Part shown: positions 56,108-64,000 of the stretch, piece by piece | How the letters are laid out: each line of letters opens with the position of its first letter | Numbering within the stretch: the stretch's first letter is position 1 | Source of the DNA: Lentinula raphanica | Taxonomy: Eukaryota > Basidiomycota > Agaricomycetes > Agaricales > Omphalotaceae | DNA length: 64,000 nt | Direction: 5' to 3' | Assembly: GCA_027919835.1 (NCBI GenBank) | Contig: JANVFP010000008.1 | Location: 62,001-126,000 of the forward strand | Program-made: the position numbers and the translations under genes | Notes under the pieces: generated by a model | Seen by the model: the letters and a program-made list of their open reading frames with translations, nothing else | The model's database searches: none | What the model was told of the DNA's origin: nothing

Positions 56108-59100
56108 CTACTCCTGGGATTTGTTCACTTCCTGATGATGCGGTGATGAAAGGGGATACTGTTCTGCGTGTATCCCATCCTGATCATCGGGGAACCCCTC
56201 GCTGAATACACGGCTGGTCCTGCGATTGATATATTGGCTCGTTGTCTCTGCATTGATTTCGTCATGTCGTTCATATTCTGAAGGTAGCATGACGGCTCGG
56301 TCAATTGCAACAGGTAAGCCACGATGACGACCACGGATCATGACGAGACAGACAATTAACTTGGATAATGGTCGGAATGCACCAGAGAAAGAATAATTCT
56401 CCTGCAGCGACAACTTGGCCATGGGAAACTCAACATGAGAGGACTGAAGGAACATACGGTAGGTATTCCCAAGCTCAATCCGACCGTCCCATACGCAGAT
56501 GTCAATTCGAACACTGAAATAACAATCAGCGAATATGAACCGTCAGAGGCGAGAATTGGTGGTACAAACCTATGTTGAAAATATTGAACCATGTTGCTTT
56601 GCTTTCATCGTCGAGATTTGGCCTCTGATATACGGTCAGTTGCAATTGAACATATCATCATGTTTAATCCACTTACTTCAATGATACAAACAAGAAAAAG
56701 AGCGAGACCGAGCCACCACATATCTGGTAATAATTCAGTTCATGTAGCTCTAGGTGCACCGGGTGAGATTCACCGAATGAAAGTTGTTTCCTAGCATGCA
56801 TCGCGAGGTATTTGCTCCATACTGTCATCCTAGGTCCAGTCGCTTGAAAATCGGGATCTCCCAAGTCTTCCATTGAGCTCCGATACACCCCAAGAGATTG
56901 CTCTTCGTACACGTTGGTCGAACGTACACTAACGCACTTTTCAGCACAGCATACCTTCAAAAAGCGCATGAGTCATACCTCATCGCTATGGGATCTGTTT
57001 GAGGAGTTCAGCAGGCTATAAAGAAATGTGGACTTTGAAGGCACTTACAGACACTTATGTACATCATGATTACATACAACACTCTAAGGAGAATTGAGCA
57101 GATGAAGGTCGAATAGCGATCCGACTCACTTGACGGCTGGAGCAAGCGCTGATAACGATACAGTGCCAAAGCCAGCGGCTCTGACTGCCACTGCTTGGAG
57201 CACTCCTATGATGAGCCGCACCCCGACAGGTATTGCCTCGATAGCTGGAGTACCGATATCCAACACCATGAAAGAAAGCCAATCAGTGACGCTACAAAAG
57301 TTCTGTTATGACGAATACGCAAGAGATATGAATTGGCGTACTTGAGTGTGACGACAACTATCAACAGAAACCAGGTTTGATGTGAGGGAAAAAGATAAAT
57401 GAAACATCGACGTGGGTGATCTAAGAGGAATTGCAAGGTTTCGTGAAGGCGTGATTTTTGCGGAACAATTCTAGATAGAAGATATCTAAACAAGAACATC
57501 ATGTTAGTATACGAAAGCAAAGCGGAACAGAAAAAAACATACATTGAAGCTCGTAAACTATTTAACACCCGTTCAGTGATGTTTGTGTTGCATGAGCGCA
57601 TTAGGTACTCACAAGATAGGCTACAGATGCACATTTAAAAAACTCAGCAATTGAGGCAGTAATTAAAAACAACCTACTCACAAAGGCAGTATTTCCAGCC
57701 AAGATAAGTATAACCAGCAATACAATCACTGGATATGCTTTCTGGAAAGGGACCATGGAAGTGTCAACTAGCGAAGTACCAGTGTTCGTGTAGGCAGACA
57801 CAGTCTGGAAAAGGGAGAACCTACATGAATTGTCAGCATGTTCAAAGTCTATCACGCAGACTGAAGAAACATACCATGTCGAAGACACTGGTCGATGAAG
57901 GGCTGGTGGAATGAAATCGTGTTTCCATCTAGCCATACTCATATAAGGCGCTATTACCACGAAAGCTATCAGCTGTACTCCTATATGATACTAGGCAAAG
58001 AAGCGTAAGTTGAAATTGAGTAGAAAATCAATCAAAGAACCTACAGCAGCAACGATCCAAAGCAAGGCATTGAGGGCTCGATATTCCACACCCCCCAATT
58101 CCTAGTGCATGCTAAGCTAATGTCTATAGCCATAGATAGCTTGTCATACCTCCATCTGATCGTCAGAAAGTAACGGAAAAGCGGAGTTCCTGCCAACGAC
58201 CGCCTCGAATGAGATATATGGCACTATCTTAGCACCAGGGGGTATGTTCTCCCCATGTTGTGAAGCGATAGTAGTCGCAACAGGTATAGTGACGGTTCGG
58301 GTGAGTTTGCGTCTCAACTTTGGAAAGAACTTGTTGAATATCTTTTGCAAGATTTCATGAGGCATTGGGAAACCCCCGAAGCCGCTATGCTTCGTTCCAC
58401 GAGTAGATTTGTAAGTACTGTAGGTGTGTGCACTCATAAGTGGATAGGATGGTATTGACATCCGACGCACGGATCCTGCTATCCGATGAGATATGTCATC
58501 ACAACGCATACGACAGTCTTACTATGATCATCGGATTGTAACGGATTTATGGTAGGTCGGGTCAAATCTTCCTCTTGTAGTGGCTCTATACGTGCACGGC
58601 GACGAGGAAGCGCGGTACTGAATTCCACTGTAGGTGTTCGGGTGAACTTGGTGGTTTTGGGTGCAACTGTATCGACTCTACGAAATGACGCTGTGATTGG
58701 TTAATGATGAGAATGGAGACGGTCGGAACAAAAGCAGCTCACTAGCATGTCCTTGAGGTGACGAAGGCCTAGATGGAGTGCCAGGATCTGACAGGCGGCG
58801 TGCCATGATTCTGGAATAATGAGTATATGCTTTTTGAATGAACACTACACTCACCCTTTGACTGGAGGTGGATTGTCTTGTGGAGTATCTGAGGGAGGAG
58901 ACCGGCTTCTTGAAGGCGACCGGATGTTCCCAACACGTATCCTGTCTCCCTCACTAATCCACCCACTAGGATTGACCAATTTGGGTGCATCATCCATTCG
59001 CCTGATCATATCGGTCCGAAGCTTCTTGGGAATTTTTCGACTTTTTTCGCCAGAAGATTCCGTACTGTCTTGTCGCTTTATCGGAAGTCCTGCCCGTTTG

Positions 59101-59678
59101 CGGCCCATAAGTAAACTGATGAGCGAACGACTCCAGCGAATGATCATGCTCTTTTGCTCCAGATCGCTTGGTGCGGATACTTCCTTGCGATTTGCAGCAG
59201 ATTCGATGATGTGTTCGAATTTCCGTTCAAAATAATACCTGTGTTCCAAGAGATATTGAGGAAGCGTCAAAGACGTAGAAGACTGGCTCACTTTCGAATG
59301 TACACAATCACCCATGATACAAGGACCTAGTGGAGGGAAGTAAGAGTTGAGATGCGAAGCAATGAGCACGATACGCACTGGACTTCCAAGACACATCTGG
59401 ATAAACAAAATAACTTGCTGCCACGGTGTCAAAGAGCTCAAATCAACCGTCGCCAAACCGCAAACCGTCATTGCGCTAACGCAATTGAATAAAGCATCGA
59501 TATAGCTGATCTTGAAGCGACCATTACTTGCGTAGAATATAGCAGAGAATATTAAAGGAGTGAAAGTGCTGAACGAAATTCTTGAGCGGCTGGTTTGAGA
59601 CTAGAAGCCAAAAAGCACTTACAAGAATAATATATGAATGCGATAAAAATTGAGATGCCGCTTGATAGATGATAGCAT
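56108..59678 (-). CDS. TRK1: TRK-family potassium transporter
   Basis: The start is at ATG 59678, giving MLSSIKRHLNFYRIHI; a phase-2 intron (59569-59622) then joins to TFTPLIFSAIFYASNGRFKI. This was preferred over a longer frame from 59901 because it matches the family N-terminus. There are at least a dozen introns of about 50-60 nt. Family signatures in order: DALFNCVSAMTVCGLATVDL (first selectivity region), YFERKFEHI, a long charged cytoplasmic loop rich in Ser and Arg (about 59220-58140), then SAYTNTGTSLVD, AVRAAGFGTVSLS and FELTSAYGTVGLSLG (the other three pore regions with their glycines). The C-terminal tail is charged with no membrane span. TRK proteins import potassium at the plasma membrane. 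The exact junctions of some loop exons are uncertain. Confidence 0.88.
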
Positions 59679-60066
59679 GGACAGCTGCTAGATTACAACT
59701 ATGGCAAAAGTCACCCCTAGAGGGGGAACGAAGAAGAATGGTGGCACAGAGGAGAAAAAGAAAATGTTGCCAAGACTGATGGGCTACTATGTATTGCGAT
59801 GACGAAATAATCTCACCCCTGACCTCTGTCAAGACTTGCTTTCTCAATGCAGGATACAAGTTCGAGATTCTATTAGAGACTAACTCTCTTGATAAACTCA
59901 AATGCTATACACTACACTATGATAATAAACAATCTGCAGCACAAGAATGAAATGGTATGTAAAATCAAATAAAAAGGAAGAAAACACATATGATGCAAAG
60001 GTAATAAACAGATGAACCAACGACCGTCGATGAAAGCAGTGAAGTATGTATAGTATGAGCGAGTGT
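59679..60066. other. Intergenic between eIF4G 3' end and TRK start
   Basis: This is AT-rich at 59900-60060, probably the eIF4G 3' untranslated region followed by the TRK promoter. A frame on the minus strand (to 59901) has no family similarity. Confidence 0.4.
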
Positions 60067-63000
60067 CTATGATGAGAGCTTGAGGAGTTTATCCCCATTC
60101 TCGACGGATTTCGAGGCGATATTTGTCCGTTGCTCCTCACCAAGGTCCGCACCTTTGATCATTATAGCTAGAAGATCAGTAGCCTTCGGAGCATCTATGG
60201 CAATATCGTCCAAGAACTCTGCGACGCCCAAAAAGCCTTCCTCCAGCGCCGACGACGAACAAAGCTGTTTCGAGGCAGCTCGTTGGAAGAGATCACCGAC
60301 CAACCTTGCATCGGCTTCCTTAGATTCAATAGCATGGTTGACAAGCTTGTCGACAAGAGAGTGATGATGATTCGATGGAAGCTTTTCGAAATAGACTTCG
60401 GCCTCGTCAATGTTCCGGACAGCAAAGAACTCCTTGACATCCTCAGATATCTTTTTCTTAGCCTCTTGTTCCGACATCTCCTGTTCAACTTCATCGCCGG
60501 CTCCCTCTTCGGAATCCGATTCTGGTTCGTGCTGAGGAGCGGAGTCCTGGTCAACAGGCTTCGTTCTGGGCAACAAGTTCAAGCGTTTCCGTTGAGGGGC
60601 TGGCTCTGGTGCACCGCCTGGCCCCAAATCAACACTCGCTTTACGACTAGGTGGTCGGCTGGTCTTCGTGGCAAGTTCAGCCGCCTCGACGTTCTGGAGC
60701 ATTTGGAACATGTTGGCATTGGAATTCGTTCTTGACAAGGATTCGCGCTTGTTTAAGTCTTTCTTGCCCGCGAACACACTGCTGGGCCCAAACGTCATCG
60801 GCGCTCCTTTGCTAATCTGGCCAAACTTAGACAGATCGCCAACTTTCGCAGGGGGACGAGGGGCGTTGCCAGTGAGTGTCCAGCCATCAGCAGAAGGCTG
60901 GTGTTCACTTCTATCACCGCCACGGCGAGAGCCACCACGAGACATACTGATCTGGCGCGTATAAGCCTCCTTGTCCGCAGCGGCCTTTTCCTTGGCAGCC
61001 TATTTGATCATTGAGTGAGGTTGAGAACGTGTGAAGAGAAACATACTCACCGCTTCGTGGATCTTTGCGATGGTGGTGGGTGCGGCAACTGCATTTCTCT
61101 GCTGCCATTTCCGCTCACGGAGTTCGATGACATCCTAGAAGACACATGTACAATGAAACCACAAGCACTCAAAGATTAAGGATACAACGTACCTGCAACA
61201 TGAATTGCATACGTGAATTGACATTCGGACTCTTGGTCAACTCCTTCATGCGGTCAAAGTAGACGTTCATGTGCGCACGAGCTTTAGCTGTGTCGAGCAT
61301 CTGGCCAACGGTAGTAAGAAGTTTGCACAGCGACTCGATTTCCTCCTCCTCAGGATTTTCCACGTTGCTAATGAGTTTCTTCACACACTCGTGCATGATG
61401 CGCTCCGTTAACATCTGTAGCTTGAAAAGTTCACCAATGAACTTGATGAGACCCAGTCCCTGACGCTTGGCCTTCTGAGCGGCGTAATATTCATCGGAGT
61501 AAAGAGCAACCTCTTCGTCTTCTTTCGATGTGCTGGCCTTCACAGCCTGATCCTCTATCGCTTTTGTAGCAGCGGCAGCAGCGGTGGCCTCTTTGGTAAC
61601 CCAGCCACGCTCGAAATCTTCCTGGCACCTGTTAAGAAGGTATTTACGGAAAAGTTGACCACCGGCAATGGGTTTCCCATCCGAGTTCTTGATACCATCA
61701 TCCTGGACCCTAGGACTGATCTGTTCCATCATCTTGCGACATAGACGAGCGTACATCTCCGACCAGGTGGCCTCGTCGGTAGCTTTCTCGAAAACGAGAC
61801 GAATTACTTGGATGAGCGTCCGTCCATCCTTTTCTTTCTCGGACTTATTAGCCCACGAAATGATTTGGTCGGATATTGAGTCGAACTTCTCCATAGTGAG
61901 TTTGTTGAGCAAAGATTTCACCTTGCGATCGACGAGCTCGGGAGAGTCTTGGTCAACGTTAGCGATGGCTTTCCTGTCCCATCTGTTCTCAGACAGTTGT
62001 AACGGTGCAACAGGCTCTAGAGGAACGCCACCGGGTCCAAAGGCAGCGCCAGGGTGGCCGAACTGTTGATGGTGTGCGCCGGAAGGAGCCTTGTTAGCAT
62101 CGGTACGTTTGTCCCCGCGTTTGCTCCGAGTACGGCCAGTGTGTAACTGAGAGCCGGGTCCACCAGAGCTGGCAGTTCGTGTTAAGCCCTGAGGACGGAA
62201 AGTCGCACCAGTACCACTCATGGACACAGTGCGGTTGGCATTGGCATTGGCAAATCTCTCCTCACTGGAGAGCTTGCTAGCGTTTCCAGCCGTTCCAAAG
62301 TTGCCCATTCCACCGAAAGGAGGTGCACCTTTAAATCCAGATCCTATGCCAACAGAAGATGAACGCATGATATTCGTTTGTCGGGTACCTCGTCCAGACT
62401 GAGTACGAGTCAATGGGAAAGGAGCTTGTGAAGGCGGCTCAAGACCAATAGCGTCAAGAGCAGGGAGATTGTCGGGTTTTTCTTTGCATATATTCATGAA
62501 CTGTAGCAGGAACTCTCTGTCATATCTGGACGTCATATCAGTTAGTGATCATATCCATAGTACCATGAAGAAAACTTACCTGAACTTGCCGTCCTTCGCA
62601 TTCGCATTGAGCTCAACTTTAGGACTTTGAACGCCTACGGGATAAGGTACGCGGCCAAGGTCATCAATGACACGAGCAGTGGCAAGGGCGGATGGAAGAG
62701 GAGCGGGGATATTGGGTTTGCTAGCGACAGTGGAGAGGTCCAGGCGACCTGGTCGGCGCTTCGGCAGAGGTTCTGAAGGAGCTGCGGTGTCGATTCGAAG
62801 AGGCCTCTGGTCTTCAGTCTTGGACTCAGCAGCTTTGTCGTCAATTTGTGGTTTGTCATTTTCCACGACTTCACCTTCCTCCTGCTCTTCAGCCTCGTTC
62901 TCGTCTTGGCTATCCTGTTCGGCTTTCAACTTGGCTGCAGCTTCCTCCTCCTCCAAGATGCGTGCCTGTTCCTCCGCTCTCCTTTTCTCTTCTTCCTCTT

Positions 63001-64000
63001 GCCGCTTCTTTTCCGCCTCCAGTTTGAGTTTCTCCTCTCGTAGACGTTCTTCTTCCGCAATCCGCGCTTTCTCCTCCTCTTCTTCCTTCAATCTTTGTCG
63101 CTCAGCCTCTTCCTCCTGTGCTTTACGTTCGGCCTCTTCCTTTGCCTTAAGCTCAGCCTCTTCCTTGGCTTTGAGCTCAGCCTCTTCCTTTGCTTTGCGC
63201 TCGGCCTCTTCCTTGGCTTTACGCTCGGCCTCTTCTCTCTCCTTTCGCTCGAGATCTTCCTTCTCTTTTCTAATCCGCTCCTCCTCTTTGGCTTTCTTCT
63301 CTGCATCCTCCTTTGCTTTGCGTTCCTTTTCCAGAGCCGCAGCTTTAGCCTGACTTTCTTCCCTCTCCTTATCTTCACGCTTCTTCTTGGAATCGGGAGC
63401 AACTATAGGTATAGCGCGTGTCGCGGGCGAGTTAAGTCCGGACGGCGAAGGTGTAGGTAGAGAGGTATTGATGGAGGGAGAAGACTGATGACTAGGACCC
63501 TTTTTTAGGTTCTCGAGGTTCAATTCAGAACCATCAGCGCTTTTGATGGTGACCTTTGAGGATGGGCGAGGGACGAAATCCCTCGCGTTAGTATTCAGCC
63601 GACCACCGCCGGGTATTGTCGCGGATGAAGGCGTAGGAGGAGGCGAAGACACTGTATTTATGCTATTGGATGAAGAGTGCGTGAGAGGTGCGGGATGAGG
63701 ACTGTGCGGGGTAGTGGAAGCGTGCGAAAGGGTCGGAGTACCGGGTGGGCCGCTTTGTAGAGGGACGGGAATGTTTCGAGGGGACATTGTCATTGGGGCA
63801 TGAGGAGCCCCTTGGGATGAATGATGGTGCGGAAGGGGAGGATGCTGTTGTGGATGAGGTGGAGGCATTGGTTGCGGAGGCATGCCGTACCCCCAAGGTG
63901 GAGGATAAACATAGCCCTGATCTGAAGTCATTGGCATGTTATACTATCATCATGTTCAGTCCGTGATATTACTCATCAGTAGTCGTACAACTCACGTAGT
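60067..64000 (-). CDS. TIF4631: Translation initiation factor eIF4G (5' end outside the window)
   Basis: Visible exons encode about 1000 residues. The N-terminal part is rich in Pro, His and Ser, then has a long charged coiled region with repeated ERKAKEEAELKAKEEA units. The eIF4E-binding site YDREFLLQF is formed exactly across an intron near 62535-62582. The MIF4G domain follows (LNKLTMEKFDSISDQII to RAHMNVYFDRM), then an Arg/Gly-rich segment (SRGGSRRGGDRS) and a C-terminal MA3-like helical domain (RNIDEAEVYFEKLP onward). eIF4G bridges the cap-binding protein, eIF4A and the ribosome. A splice acceptor at 63944 and a GTGAGT donor at 63995-63990 show that at least one more upstream exon exists, so ATG 63937 may not be the true start. 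The yeast gene name is used by homology. Confidence 0.9.

Noticed and set aside
59679..59901. Longer N-terminus for the TRK transporter from 59901
   Set aside because: The extra sequence has no family similarity, while ATG 59678 plus one intron gives the expected TRK start.
62667..63460. Plus-strand Ser/Phe/Leu-rich frames
   Set aside because: Antisense of the Glu/Lys-rich repeats in eIF4G; composition is a by-product of the coding strand.

Overview
This is a eukaryotic window with the features of a filamentous basidiomycete, most likely an agaricomycete mushroom. Coding regions are compact and broken by many short introns (mostly 45-65 nt, GT-AG, one GC-AG). The recognisable proteins (flavocytochrome b2, a fungal TRK potassium transporter, eIF4G, dynactin p25, a TMEM70-like mitochondrial protein, a RecB-nuclease/UPF1-like helicase) match fungal families. 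Genus-level placement is not possible from the sequence alone. I saw no rRNA, tRNA or CRISPR.

Layout. 1-2.9 kb: the tail of an unidentified gene, a MYND zinc-finger protein and a small C2HC-like protein. 3.2-12.8 kb: a tandem array of five related small secreted cysteine-rich proteins (A-E), all on the minus strand. They share an intron position, a four-cysteine plan and a 14-bp promoter element just downstream of a TATA box. A 1.3-kb hAT-like element with an 8-bp target duplication sits upstream of copy B. 13.7-19.4 kb: an APH-type kinase-like protein and, converging on it, a 1186-residue alpha/beta hydrolase with a long disordered tail. 19.7-26.2 kb: an AT-rich Helitron carrying a decayed helicase gene that lacks its Rep domain, itself interrupted by a 1.55-kb terminal-inverted-repeat element with a G-rich minisatellite. 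28.5-31.2 kb: a secreted protein and a single-pass membrane protein with a PPxY motif.

31.8-40.6 kb: four short-chain dehydrogenase paralogues (one frameshifted) placed on either side of an 18-exon flavocytochrome b2 (L-lactate dehydrogenase) gene. This may be a small oxidoreductase cluster, but no shared pathway can be shown from sequence. 41.3-49.0 kb: a segmental duplication. An intact head-to-head TMEM70-like/dynactin-p25 pair is followed by a member of an unknown about 220-residue family (P). A second, decayed copy of the pair lies inside an array of further P genes (P2 broken, P3 and P4 intact). 50.3-64 kb: an unknown protein, the 1439-residue nuclease-helicase, the TRK transporter and eIF4G, which continues past the right edge.

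The most novel material is the secreted-protein array (shared promoter element, a second splice donor that contains the stop codon, alternative C-termini) and the P family with its duplicated housekeeping neighbours.
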